Positions 9,435 through 17,943 of a stretch of DNA of 64,000 bases are shown piece after piece. The notes below the pieces were generated by a model, which saw only the letters and a program-made list of their open reading frames with translations, did no database searches and was not told the origin of the DNA. This stretch comes from Peterkaempfera bronchialis (lineage in GTDB: Bacteria; Actinomycetota; Actinomycetes; Streptomycetales; Streptomycetaceae). The position numbers and the translations under genes were made by a program. The stretch is from NCBI RefSeq assembly GCF_003258605.2, contig NZ_CP031264.1, positions 4,588,001 through 4,652,000 of the forward strand, read 5' to 3'. Each line of letters starts with the position of its first letter. Within the stretch, counting starts at the first letter, position 1.

Positions 9435-10424
9435 ATGCCCGCACCGCTCGCCCGCCCCACCGCCGCCGCCTCGCTCGGCCTCGCCGCCGCCCTGCTGACG
9501 GCCGCCTGCGGCAGCTCCGCCGGCGGCGCCTCGGCCGATGTCGCGCCCAAGGCCCGCAAGGTGGCCGGCACCACCATCAACCTCGGCCCGGAGCAGCACC
9601 GCGTCTCCACCCCCGAGGTGGCCTCCATCGCCGCCCTCGTCCCGGAGCCGATCCGCCGCAGAGGCACCCTGGAGGTGGTCGACTCGGCCGGTTCCGCGCC
9701 GCCGCTCAACTTCTACGCCACCGACGACCGGACCGTCATCGGCGTCGAGACCGACATCGCCCACCTGGTCGCCGACGTCCTCGGCCTGAAGGTGCACGAG
9801 AACACCGGCACCTGGGAGCAGATCTTCGTCGGCCTGGACAGCGGCCGGTACGACATCGGCTTCAGCAACATCACCGTCACCGAGGAGCGCAAGGAGAAGT
9901 ACGACTTCGCCACCTACCGGCTGGACAACATCGCCTTCGAGACCCGGAAGGGCAGTGGGCTGAAGTTCAGCGGGCCCAAGGATGTCGCGGGCCGGACCAT
10001 CGGCGTCTCCTCCGGCACCAACCAGGAGAAGCTGCTGGTCGAGTGGAGCGAGCAGGACGTACACAACGGCCTCAAGCCGGTGGACATCACCTACTACCCG
10101 AAGGCCACCGACTACTACCTGCCGCTGAACTCCGGCCGCATCGACGCCTGGCTCGGCCCCAACCCGAGCATCGCCTACCACGTGGCCGCCGCCGGCGAGA
10201 CCGAGATCGCCGGCACCTTCTCGGGTGGCGGCGCCTCCGTACAGGGCAAGATCGCCGCCACCGTGCGGAAGGACAACGGGCTGGTCGAGCCGGTCCACGC
10301 GGCACTCCAGACGGTGATCGACAACGGCAGCTACGCCCAGGTGCTCAAGCGCTGGGGCCTCTCCGGCGAAGCCGTCACCACCTCCGAGATCAACCCGCCC
10401 GGCCTGCCCAAGACCAACCAGTAG
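9435..10424 (+). CDS. Second ABC substrate-binding lipoprotein
   Basis: A 329-residue lipoprotein preceded by GGAG 8 nt before the ATG. Lipobox TAAC ends a short signal sequence. The body has LEVVDSAGSAPPLNFYATD, TDIAHLVADVLGLKV, GRYDIGFSNITVTEERKEKYDFATY and the ending VLKRWGLSGEA...EINPP. That ending resembles the close of the binding protein at 6617 (ITESRINPP), so the two are paralogues. It lies 78 bp after the ATPase and 8 bp before the next monooxygenase gene. Two receptors imply more than one ligand for the same channel. Confidence 0.88.
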   Translation: MPAPLARPTAAASLGLAAALLTAACGSSAGGASADVAPKARKVAGTTINLGPEQHRVSTPEVASIAALVPEPIRRRGTLEVVDSAGSAPPLNFYATDDRTVIGVETDIAHLVADVLGLKVHENTGTWEQIFVGLDSGRYDIGFSNITVTEERKEKYDFATYRLDNIAFETRKGSGLKFSGPKDVAGRTIGVSSGTNQEKLLVEWSEQDVHNGLKPVDITYYPKATDYYLPLNSGRIDAWLGPNPSIAYHVAAAGETEIAGTFSGGGASVQGKIAATVRKDNGLVEPVHAALQTVIDNGSYAQVLKRWGLSGEAVTTSEINPPGLPKTNQ

Positions 10425-10432
10425 AGGACGCC

Positions 10433-11632
10433 ATGCCGCACCGACTGCACCTCTCCGCCGCCCTGGACGGCGCCGGAAGGCACCCCGCCGCCTGGCGGGC
10501 CGCCGGGCTCCGCCCCGCCGACCTCTTCACCGCCGGGTACTGGACCGACCTCGCCCGGCTCGCCGAGAGCGCCACCCTGGACTTCGTCACCCTCGGCGAC
10601 TCCCTCGCCCCGCCCGCCGACCGGGACGACCGGATCCGCGGGCGGCTGGACGCCCTGGCCACCCTCACCCGGACCGCCCCCGCCACCCGCCGACTCGGCC
10701 TGGTGCCCACCGTCACCACCACCCACACCGAGCCCTTCCACACCGCGATCTCCTTGCAGACCCTCGACTGGGTCAGCGAGGGCCGGGCCGGCTGGCTGGT
10801 CGAGGTCTCCGACACCGCCGCCGAGGCCCGTGCCGTCGGCCGCCGCCCGGTGGCGTCCGGACGCGACCTGTGGGCGGAGGCTGCCGACGCCGCCGAGGTC
10901 GCCGCCCGGCTCTGGGACAGCTGGGAGGACGACGCGGAGATCCGCGACGCCACCACCGGCCGCTTCATCGACCGGGAGAAGCTGCACCCGATCGACTTCG
11001 AGGGACCGCACTTCGCGGTGCGCGGCCCGTCCATCGTCCCCCGGTCGCCGCAGGGCCAGGTGGTCGTCGCCGTCGCACTGGACCCCGCCGACGTGGACCA
11101 GCGCTGGGCACTCGCCGCCGAACACGCCGAGGTGGTGCTGCTCAGCGCCCGCCACCCGGCCACCGCGCACGCCGCCCGGGAGGTGCTGCGCCGCCGCGTC
11201 GCCGACGCCGGGCGCGACCCGGACACCGTCACCGTGCAGGTACGGATCGCCGTCACCCTGGCCGGCAGCCCGGCCGCCGCCCGCGACCGGGCCGCCCGGC
11301 TGGACGCCCTGGCGCCGGACGACGAGCCCGGCACCGTCTCCTACACCGGCACCCCGGACGGCCTCGCCGACCTCTTCGCCGAGTGGCTCCGGGCGGGCGC
11401 CGCCGACGGCTTCCACCTGCTCCCGGCCGTGCTGCCGACCGACCTCGCGGCCGTGGCCGACGAGTTGGTCCCGCTGCTGCGCGCCCGTGGCCTCTTCCGC
11501 ACCGGGTACAGCGGGCGGACCCTGCGCGACCACCTCGGCCTCACCCGGCCCGCCAGCCGCTACGCCGGTCCGCAGGCCGGTCCGCAGGCCGGTCCCCACG
11601 CCAGTGCCCATGCCGCGTCGGAGGTGGCCTGA
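10433..11632 (+). CDS. LLM class flavin-dependent oxidoreductase
   Basis: A 399-residue luciferase-like monooxygenase. The ATG at 10433 follows GAGG and is 8 bp after the previous stop. It is a diverged relative of the NtaA/SnaA/DszA group: HLSAALDGAG, LARLAESATLDFVTLGDS, FHTAISLQTLDWVSEGRAGWLVEVSD, and a C-terminal DGFHLLPAVLP followed by RTGYSGRTLRDHLGL. The same terminal motif occurs in the next gene. The last 30 residues are a QAGPQAGPHASAHA repeat of no evident function. Its stop shares one base with the next ATG (TGATG). Confidence 0.82.
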   Translation: MPHRLHLSAALDGAGRHPAAWRAAGLRPADLFTAGYWTDLARLAESATLDFVTLGDSLAPPADRDDRIRGRLDALATLTRTAPATRRLGLVPTVTTTHTEPFHTAISLQTLDWVSEGRAGWLVEVSDTAAEARAVGRRPVASGRDLWAEAADAAEVAARLWDSWEDDAEIRDATTGRFIDREKLHPIDFEGPHFAVRGPSIVPRSPQGQVVVAVALDPADVDQRWALAAEHAEVVLLSARHPATAHAAREVLRRRVADAGRDPDTVTVQVRIAVTLAGSPAAARDRAARLDALAPDDEPGTVSYTGTPDGLADLFAEWLRAGAADGFHLLPAVLPTDLAAVADELVPLLRARGLFRTGYSGRTLRDHLGLTRPASRYAGPQAGPQAGPHASAHAASEVA

Positions 11633-13020
11633 TGACCTCGCGTCCGCCCAAGCAGATCCATCTGGCCGCGCACTTCCCCGGCGTCAACAACACCACCGTG
11701 TGGACCGACCCGGCCTCCCGCAGCCAGATCGACTTCGCCTCCTTCCGGCATCTGGCGCAGACCGCCGAACGCGGAAAGTTCGACTTCATCTTCCTGGCCG
11801 AGGGGCTGCGGCTGCGGGAGCACAAGGGCCGCATCCACGACCTGGACGTGGTCGGCCGACCCGAGTCGATCACCGTGCTCAATGCGCTGGCGGCGGTCAC
11901 CGACCGGCTGGGGCTGGCCGCCACCGTCAACGCCACCTTCAATGAGCCCTATGAACTGGCCCGCCGGTTCGCCTCCCTGGACCACCTCTCCGGCGGCCGG
12001 GCCGCCTGGAACATCGTCACCTCCTCCGACGCCTTCACCGGGGAGAACTTCCGCCGGGGCGGCTTTCTCGACCGGGCCGACCGCTACCGCCGGGCCGGGG
12101 AGTTCGTGACGGCGGCCCGCGCCCTCTGGGAGTCCTGGCAGCCGGACGCGCTGGACTCCGGCGACCCGGGCCGCTTCGTCCGGCCGGGCGCGGTACGGGA
12201 GGTGCGCCACAGCGGACCGCAGTTCGACTTCACCGCCGAGGCCACCCTGCCGCGGTCGCCGCAGGTGCATCCGGTGCTGATCCAGGCGGGCGACTCCGAC
12301 GACGGCCGGGAGTTCGCCGCGGCCACCGCCGATGTGATCTTCAGCAGGCACAGCACCCTGGAGGCCGGGCGGGCCTTCCACGCCGACGTCAAGCGGCGGC
12401 TGGCGGCATACGGGCGCAAACCCGACGAGCTGAAGATCATGCCGGGGGTGACCTTTGTCCTCGGCGACACCGAGGCGGAGGCCGCCGAGCGCGCCGCCGA
12501 GATCCGCCGCGCCCAGGTCGGGCCGCAGACCGCCCTCGCCTTCCTGGAGCAGGTCTGGGGCGTGGACCTCTCCGGGTACGACCCCGACGGGCCGCTGCCC
12601 GCGATCGACCCCGACCCGGAGTCCACCCTGGTCCAGGGGCGGGTCCGGATCGGCGACCCGTCGGCGGTGGCGGCCAGGTGGCGGGCGGTCGCCGAGGAGA
12701 AGAACCTCTCCATCAGGGAGTTGGTCATCGAGGTCACCGGCCGCCAGTCGTTCATCGGCACCCCGGCCACCGTGGCGGCGCAGCTCGACGAGTACGTCCA
12801 GACCGACGCCGCCGACGGCTTCATCCTGGTGCCCCATCTGACCCCCGGCGGGCTGGACGACTTCGTGGACCGGGTGGTGCCGCTGCTCCAGGAACGCGGC
12901 GTCTTCCGCACCGAGTACACCGGCCGTACCCTCCGCGACCACCTCGGCCTGGCCACCCCGCGTGAACCGGCGCAGCAGCACCGGCACTCAGACCGCACCC
13001 GGGAGGACCGCCCGACGTGA
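11632..13020 (+). CDS. NtaA/DmoA-family flavin-dependent monooxygenase
   Basis: A 462-residue enzyme of the NtaA/SnaA/DszA/DmoA branch. Diagnostic stretches are QIHLAAHFPGVNNTTVW, AERGKFDFIFLAEGLRLR, LDHLSGGRAAWNIVTS, FTGENFRRGG and RTEYTGRTLRDHLGL. These enzymes use FMNH2 and oxygen on sulfur- or nitrogen-containing small molecules; YxeK, which cleaves S-(2-succino)cysteine in B. subtilis, belongs here. Position at the end of an importer operon with a GNAT supports S-modified amino acid breakdown. No M20-type deacetylase, which the yxe route needs, is present in the window. A strong terminator follows. Confidence 0.87.
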   Translation: MTSRPPKQIHLAAHFPGVNNTTVWTDPASRSQIDFASFRHLAQTAERGKFDFIFLAEGLRLREHKGRIHDLDVVGRPESITVLNALAAVTDRLGLAATVNATFNEPYELARRFASLDHLSGGRAAWNIVTSSDAFTGENFRRGGFLDRADRYRRAGEFVTAARALWESWQPDALDSGDPGRFVRPGAVREVRHSGPQFDFTAEATLPRSPQVHPVLIQAGDSDDGREFAAATADVIFSRHSTLEAGRAFHADVKRRLAAYGRKPDELKIMPGVTFVLGDTEAEAAERAAEIRRAQVGPQTALAFLEQVWGVDLSGYDPDGPLPAIDPDPESTLVQGRVRIGDPSAVAARWRAVAEEKNLSIRELVIEVTGRQSFIGTPATVAAQLDEYVQTDAADGFILVPHLTPGGLDDFVDRVVPLLQERGVFRTEYTGRTLRDHLGLATPREPAQQHRHSDRTREDRPT

Positions 13021-13024
13021 GGAC

Positions 13025-13054
13025 GGGACGGAGCCGCTTCCCCGGCTCCGTCCC
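13025..13054 (+). terminator. Terminator of the monooxygenase-ABC operon
   Basis: A perfect 11-bp inverted repeat (GGGACGGAGCC and GGCTCCGTCCC) with an 8-base loop begins 5 bp after the last monooxygenase stop and runs into CTTCTTC. It marks the operon end. Confidence 0.85.
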
Positions 13055-13055
13055 C

Positions 13056-13091
13056 TTCTTCACGTTCTTCACGTTCTTCACGTTCTTCACG
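13056..13091. repeat. Four tandem copies of the 9-mer TTCTTCACG
   Basis: Four exact copies of TTCTTCACG lie directly after the terminator and before the GNAT gene. The unit is in phase with three codons but no real frame uses it. It could have grown by replication slippage, and the T-rich strand may help termination. Confidence 0.9.
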
Positions 13092-13155
13092 CGCGGACAC
13101 GCGGGCGGCAGCGAATACGGTGGCGCGGCGGCGGCAGGCTCCGCAGAATGTGCGG

Positions 13156-13740
13156 ATGGCCGACCGACCGGAACCCGACTTCCTCACCAAGCCCACCCTC
13201 ATGGGGGAGAAGGTGGTGCTGCGGCCGGTGGCGGCGGGCGATGTGGCCGCGCTGCTCCCGATGATGACCGACCCGGAGGTCAGACGGCTGACCGGCAGTC
13301 ATGCGGAGGTCAGCGAGTCGCGGGCCGTGCAGTGGTACGCCAGCCGGCCCCACCAGGACGACCGGCTCGACCTCGCGGTGGTGGACCGGGAGTCCGGCGC
13401 CTGTGTGGGCGAGGCCGTACTCAACGAGTGGAGCCCGGAGGACGAGTCCTGCAACTTCCGCATCCTGGTCGGCCCGCCCGGCCAGAACCGGGGCCTCGGC
13501 ACCGAGGCCGTCCGGCTCACCGTCGGCTATGGCTTCGAGAAGCTCGGCCTGCACCGCATCTCCCTGGAGGTCTACTCCTTCAACCCCAGGGCCCGCCGCG
13601 CCTACGAGAAGGTCGGCTTTGTCGCCGAGGGCGTACTGCGCGACGCCCTGCGCTGGGACGGGGAGTGGGTGGACGCCACGGTGATGTCCATCCTCGCGCC
13701 CGAGTGGGAACGCCACCACGGGCGGCCCCGCACGCCGTGA
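13156..13740 (+). CDS. GNAT family N-acetyltransferase (RimJ/RimL-like)
   Basis: A 194-residue acetyltransferase. The ATG at 13156 is used because the protein alignment begins there (MADRPEPDFLTKPTLMGEKVVLRPV); no strong ribosome site precedes it, so an upstream in-frame start at 13120 cannot be excluded. The acetyl-CoA loop GPPGQNRGLGTEAVRLTVGY, then LHRISLEVYSFNPRARRAYEKVGF, is typical of the RimJ/RimL type that acetylates protein N-termini or small amines. The target is unknown. It is a single gene, convergent with the TetR gene 36 bp away. Confidence 0.83.
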   Translation: MADRPEPDFLTKPTLMGEKVVLRPVAAGDVAALLPMMTDPEVRRLTGSHAEVSESRAVQWYASRPHQDDRLDLAVVDRESGACVGEAVLNEWSPEDESCNFRILVGPPGQNRGLGTEAVRLTVGYGFEKLGLHRISLEVYSFNPRARRAYEKVGFVAEGVLRDALRWDGEWVDATVMSILAPEWERHHGRPRTP

Positions 13741-13776
13741 CCGGGTGGGCCCGGCCTTGGTGAGCTGGCCGGCTGG

Positions 13777-14511
13777 TCAGCTGGTCAGCTCCGGGCCCAG
13801 CCGGGCCGCCAGCCGGGCCGCCGGGCTGCCCTCCACCTCCCGGTCGAGCATCGCCGACAGCACCTCCGCCGCCTGGCGGTCATGCAGCGCCGTGACCGCG
13901 AACATGGCGGTGAACTGGTCCACCAGCCAGTCCCGCAGCTCGTCCTGCGGGATCTGCCGCCCCTCGTCCAGCCAGCTCAGCGCGGACCCCTCCACCACCG
14001 AGATCCACGACCGCACCAGCAGCGCCAGTCGCGGCCCCGGCTCGCGCACCCCCAGATGCTTCATCACATGCCGGAAGGCCGCCCGCCGCACATCGTCCAC
14101 GATCGCGGACGTCCGCTCCGTCTCCACCACCGAACCGCCCCGCAGCAGCGCCCCGTACCCGGCGTCATGCTCGGCCACAAAGCCGAAGTAGCGGTCCAGC
14201 ACCTGCGCCAGCCGCTCGGTCGGCGACCCCGAGGCGGGCTCCACGAACCGGCGGGTCAGCTCCACGGCCGCGCTGCGCAGCGCCGCCTCGTACAACTGCT
14301 GCTTGCCACCGGCGAAGTACCGGTAGACCAGCGGACGCGACGCCCCCGCCGCCACCGCCACGTCGTCCAGCGAGACCTCCTCCGGCGGCCGGGTGCCGAA
14401 CAGCTCCAGCGCGACCGCTATCAACTGCTCGCGTCGCTGCTCCACCGGGAGCCTGCGGTAGGGGCCGCGTCGCGGGCGTTCAGGAGCGGGTCCGGCGTCG
14501 TCGGCGTGCAT
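13777..14511 (-). CDS. TetR family transcriptional regulator
   Basis: A 244-residue regulator. The ATG at 14511 gives a short Pro/Arg-rich lead-in before the helix-turn-helix (EEVSLDDVAVAAGASRPLVYRYF, about residues 44-66), which is the classic TetR DNA-binding segment ending in LVYRYF. The C-terminal ligand domain is helical and unremarkable. It is divergent from the Gfo/Idh oxidoreductase across 125 bp that contain a 12-bp perfect palindrome, so it probably controls itself and that gene. The ligand is unknown. Confidence 0.9.
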   Translation of the reverse strand: MHADDAGPAPERPRRGPYRRLPVEQRREQLIAVALELFGTRPPEEVSLDDVAVAAGASRPLVYRYFAGGKQQLYEAALRSAAVELTRRFVEPASGSPTERLAQVLDRYFGFVAEHDAGYGALLRGGSVVETERTSAIVDDVRRAAFRHVMKHLGVREPGPRLALLVRSWISVVEGSALSWLDEGRQIPQDELRDWLVDQFTAMFAVTALHDRQAAEVLSAMLDREVEGSPAARLAARLGPELTS

Positions 14512-14566
14512 GGCGGCCAGCCTAACCGCCGCCCCGCGCCCCCCGGACGGGCCGTTCGGCCCCCGA

Positions 14567-14578
14567 TCCCGTACGGGA
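14567..14578. promoter_or_regulatory. Palindrome TCCCGTACGGGA, candidate TetR operator
   Basis: A perfect 12-bp palindrome in the 125-bp gap between the divergent TetR and oxidoreductase genes, 56 bp before the TetR start codon and 59 bp before the oxidoreductase start. Position and symmetry fit a TetR operator; this is inference. Confidence 0.5.
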
Positions 14579-14623
14579 GTGACCACCCGAGGCAGCCCGT
14601 ATCGCCGGACCCACCGCAACACG

Positions 14624-14629
14624 TACGCT
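14624..14629 (+). promoter_or_regulatory. -10 element TACGCT of a leaderless promoter
   Basis: TACGCT lies 7 bp before the GTG start of the oxidoreductase, and no ribosome site is present. This is the usual layout of leaderless Streptomyces mRNAs, where transcription begins at the start codon. Confidence 0.55.
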
Positions 14630-14636
14630 GCCACAG

Positions 14637-15635
14637 GTGACCACCGCCCACCGCCCCGTCCGCTGGGGCATCCTCGCCACCGGCGGCATCGCCGCCTCCT
14701 TCGCCGACGACCTGAGCCTCCTCCCCGGCGAGGCCGAACTCGCCGCCGTGGGCTCCCGCTCCGCCGACGCCGCCCGCCGCTTCGCCGACCGCCACGGCAT
14801 ACCCCGGGCGCACGGCACCTGGCAGGACCTCGCGGACGACCCCGACCTCGACGTCATCTACGTCGCCACCCCGCACTCCGCCCACCACGCGGCCGCCTCC
14901 CTCTGCCTGGAGGCCGGAAAGCCCGTGCTCTGCGAGAAGCCCTTCACCCTCAACCTCGCCCAGGCCCAAGACCTCGTCACACTCGCCCGCAAGCGCGAGC
15001 TGTTCCTGATGGAGGCCATGTGGATGTACGTCAATCCGACCGTGCGCCGCATCCAGCAGGTGATCGCCGACGGCGCCATCGGTGAAGTCCGCTCGGTCCA
15101 CGCCGACTTCGGCATCGCGGTGCCGTACGAGGCCGACCACCGGCTGCACGACCCCGCCCAGGGCGGCGGCGCCCTGCTGGACCTCGGCGTCTACCCGGTG
15201 GCCTTCGCCCAGCTGATCCTCGGCGCCCCCGCCGCCGTCTCCGCCCTGGCCCACCTCGGCCCGGGGGGCGTCGACGACAACACCGGCATCCTGCTCGGCT
15301 ACGACAGCGGCGCCGTGGCCACCCTCTCCTGCTCCCTGACCGCCGCCACCTCGCACTACGCCGCCATCAACGGCACCCGGGGCCGGATCGTCATCCCCCA
15401 TGGCTTCTTCCGCCCCAGCGGCTTTGTGCTGCACCGCGACGGCCACGACGCCGAGCAGGTCACCCTGGAGCAGGACCCCGGCAACGGCTACACCCACGAG
15501 GCCCGCGAGGTGATGCGCTGCCTGCGGGCGGGCGCCACCGAGTCCGACCTCGTCCCCCTGGACGGCACCCTCTCCCTGATGGCCACCCTGGACACCGTCC
15601 GCGACCGCATCGGCGTCCGCTACCCCGACGAATAA
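14637..15635 (+). CDS. Gfo/Idh/MocA family oxidoreductase
   Basis: A 332-residue NAD(P)-dependent oxidoreductase with a GTG start, probably leaderless. The N-terminal Rossmann domain has GILATGGIAASFADDL and VIYVATPHSAHHAAASLCLEAGKPVLCEKPF, the latter being the family's EKP motif. The C-terminal domain has GGGALLDLGVYPVAFAQLIL. It is closest in style to the dimeric dihydrodiol dehydrogenase-like branch, acting on a sugar or other polyol. It is the likely target of the divergent TetR regulator. The substrate is not predictable. Confidence 0.86.
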   Translation: MTTAHRPVRWGILATGGIAASFADDLSLLPGEAELAAVGSRSADAARRFADRHGIPRAHGTWQDLADDPDLDVIYVATPHSAHHAAASLCLEAGKPVLCEKPFTLNLAQAQDLVTLARKRELFLMEAMWMYVNPTVRRIQQVIADGAIGEVRSVHADFGIAVPYEADHRLHDPAQGGGALLDLGVYPVAFAQLILGAPAAVSALAHLGPGGVDDNTGILLGYDSGAVATLSCSLTAATSHYAAINGTRGRIVIPHGFFRPSGFVLHRDGHDAEQVTLEQDPGNGYTHEAREVMRCLRAGATESDLVPLDGTLSLMATLDTVRDRIGVRYPDE

Positions 15636-16146
15636 CCCCACCCCCACCCGCCGCCCGGCAAGCCACCCCACCGGCTCGCCGGGCGCACACCACCCCAGCC
15701 ACCCACCAACACCCCGGCCCTGCCCCTGCCGCCCACCAACACCCCGGCCCTGCCCCAGCCACCCACCAACACCCCGGCCCTGCCCCTGACACCGTCCCCC
15801 TCCCCACTCCCGCCCCTGGCACCGGCCCCTTCCCTGGCCCGGGTTCCTGTCCCCGGCTTCCCTTCCCGTCCCCGACATTGGCCCCCTGCCCCCGTCTCTG
15901 ACATTCCGCCACCGCCCCGGTCCCGGTCCCCGTCCCCGGCCCTGCCCCCGCTCTCCGTCCCGGTTCCTGTTCCCGTTCCGGTCCTGGTCCCCTGACACGG
16001 TTCCCGGCACCTTCCCTTACATCGCCCCCCTCCCCGTCCCACCGGCCACCGTCCCCCATTTCCCTCCCCGTCCCCGCCACCGCCACCGTCCCCTGCCACG
16101 CACGAAATGGGCGCACAAACGCACCGTTCTGCGTGAGGATGGCGCA
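15636..16146. other. 511-bp gene-free, pyrimidine-rich stretch
   Basis: No coding frame is supported. The first part holds three 30-bp tandem repeats (15698-15787). From about 15790 to 16095 the plus strand is built of C-rich, degenerate CCGTCCC/GGTCCC-like hexamers, with the complementary strand G-rich. Near the right end ACGCA and TGCGT (16119-16134) form a short inverted repeat just before the DUF885 gene and may belong to its promoter. Confidence 0.6.
15698..15787. repeat. Three 30-bp tandem repeats
   Basis: Three adjacent 30-bp units begin with GCC(A/G)CCCACCAACACC and end with GGCCCTGCCCC(T/A). They differ at only two positions. They have no spacers and no adjacent cas genes, so this is a minisatellite and not CRISPR. 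Confidence 0.9.
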
Positions 16147-17847
16147 ATGGCCGAAGAACCGATCATCACCGCCGACCAGGCGACCCCTCGGCGCATCGCC
16201 GACGCCTACGTCCACGCCTATGTCGCCCTTGACCCGCTGACCGCCACCTACCTGGGCCTCGCCCCGGGCGACGACCGGCTTCCCGACCTTTCCCCAAGCG
16301 GCCAGGCAGCCCTCGCCGACCTTGGCCGCCGCACCCTCGCCGAACTCGACGCCGCCGAGCGGGCCGGAGCCGGCGACGACCCGGCAGAGCGGCGCTGTGC
16401 CCGCCTGCTGCGCGAACGGCTGACCGCCGAACTGGCCGTGTACGACGCCGGCGAGGAGTTCCGAGCCGTACGCAACCTGGGCTCCCCGCTGCACGGCGTA
16501 CGCGACATCTTCACCCTGATGCCGACCGCCACCGACGACGACTGGGCCGTGATCGCCCGCCGCCTGGCCCGCGTCCCGCAGGCCCTGGACGGCTACCGCG
16601 CCACCCTCACCGAGGGCATCCGGCGCGGACTGCTCTCCGGCCCACGCCAGATCACCACCGTGGTCGGGCAACTCGCGGAGTGGATCGACTCCGGCTCCGG
16701 CAGCAGCTGGTTCGCCGACTTCACCGCCGACGGCCCGCACACCCTGCGGGACGAGCTGGACCGGGCCGCCGCCTCCGCCACCGCCGCCCTGGCCGAACTC
16801 CGCGACTGGCTCCGCGACGTCTACGCCCCGGCCGCCGAGCACGCCCCCGACACCGTGGGCCGGGAGCGCTACGCCCGCATGGTCCGCTACTGGAACGGCG
16901 CCGACCTCGACCTGGACGAGGCATACCGCTGGGCCTGGGGCGAGTTCCACCAGCTGGCGGCGGAGATGCGCGCCGAGGCCGGCAAGGTGCTCCCGGACGC
17001 CACCCCGCTGGAGGCCATGCGCAATCTGGAGGAGGACGGACCGGCCATCGAGGGCGCCGAGGCGGCCCGCGACTGGCTCCAGGGCCTGATGGACCAGGCC
17101 ATCCAGGACCTCCAGGGCACCCACTTCGACCTGGCGGAGCCGGTCCGCCGGGTGGAGTCGATGATCGCCCCGCCGGGCAGCGCCGCCGCGCCGTACTACA
17201 CCGCGCCGTCGCTGGACTTCTCCCGCCCGGGCCGCACCTGGCTGCCCACCCGGGGCCAGGACCGCTTCCCCATCTGGGACCTGGTCTCCACCTGGTACCA
17301 CGAGGGCGTCCCCGGCCACCACCTCCAGCTCGCCCAGTGGAACCACGTCGCGGGCAGCCTCTCCACCTACCAGGTGAGCTTCGGGCAGGTCAGCGCCAAC
17401 TCCGAGGGCTGGGCGCTCTACGCCGAGCGGCTGATGGACGAACTGGGCTACCTCACCGACCCGGGCGCCCGCCTCGGCTACCTCAACGCCCAGATGATGC
17501 GGGTGCTGCGGGTGATCGTCGACATCGGCATGCACGTCGGCCTGGACTTCCCGGCCGACTCCCCGTACCGGCCCGGGGAGCCGATGACCCCGGAGAACGC
17601 CCGCGAGTTCTTCGGGCAGTACTGCGGCCTGGCAGCGGACTTCCTGGACAGCGAGCTGGTCCGGTATCTGGGCATGCCCGGCCAGGCCATCGGCTACAAG
17701 CTCGGCGAACGGGCCTGGTTGCAGGGCCGGGCCGCCGCCAGGGCCGCCCATGGCGACGCCTTCGACCTCAAGGCATGGCACATGGCGGCGCTCTCCCAGG
17801 GCTCGCTGGGCCTGGATGACCTGGTGGCGGAGCTGTCCCGGCTCTGA
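16147..17847 (+). CDS. DUF885 family protein (putative metallo-hydrolase)
   Basis: A 566-residue DUF885 protein. The ATG at 16147 has GAGG 8 nt upstream. The signature TWYHEGVPGHHLQ lies at residues 382-394, giving a possible metal site (H385, E386, H391, H392); a second glutamate is plausible in the SEGWALYAERLMDELGYL helix around residue 420. The fold is largely helical and resembles M3/M32-type peptidases, but the biochemical role of the family is not settled. No signal peptide is visible. It is a single gene ending at a bidirectional terminator. Confidence 0.88.
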   Translation: MAEEPIITADQATPRRIADAYVHAYVALDPLTATYLGLAPGDDRLPDLSPSGQAALADLGRRTLAELDAAERAGAGDDPAERRCARLLRERLTAELAVYDAGEEFRAVRNLGSPLHGVRDIFTLMPTATDDDWAVIARRLARVPQALDGYRATLTEGIRRGLLSGPRQITTVVGQLAEWIDSGSGSSWFADFTADGPHTLRDELDRAAASATAALAELRDWLRDVYAPAAEHAPDTVGRERYARMVRYWNGADLDLDEAYRWAWGEFHQLAAEMRAEAGKVLPDATPLEAMRNLEEDGPAIEGAEAARDWLQGLMDQAIQDLQGTHFDLAEPVRRVESMIAPPGSAAAPYYTAPSLDFSRPGRTWLPTRGQDRFPIWDLVSTWYHEGVPGHHLQLAQWNHVAGSLSTYQVSFGQVSANSEGWALYAERLMDELGYLTDPGARLGYLNAQMMRVLRVIVDIGMHVGLDFPADSPYRPGEPMTPENAREFFGQYCGLAADFLDSELVRYLGMPGQAIGYKLGERAWLQGRAAARAAHGDAFDLKAWHMAALSQGSLGLDDLVAELSRL

Positions 17848-17871
17848 CCGCCCCCGCCCCGCCCGCCACCG

Positions 17872-17917
17872 CCGCTCGCGGTCCCGTACGGCCCCCGCCA
17901 CCCGGGACCGCGAGCGG
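17872..17917. terminator. Bidirectional terminator
   Basis: A perfect 15-bp inverted repeat (CCGCTCGCGGTCCCG and CGGGACCGCGAGCGG) with a 16-base loop lies between the convergent DUF885 gene and the 98-residue protein gene. It serves both directions. Confidence 0.85.
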
Positions 17918-17943
17918 CCCCGCCCCTGTTCCCACCCCAGTCC

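Noticed and set aside
15698-15787. Possible CRISPR array
   Set aside because: The 30-bp units are directly adjacent without spacers, and no cas gene is present.
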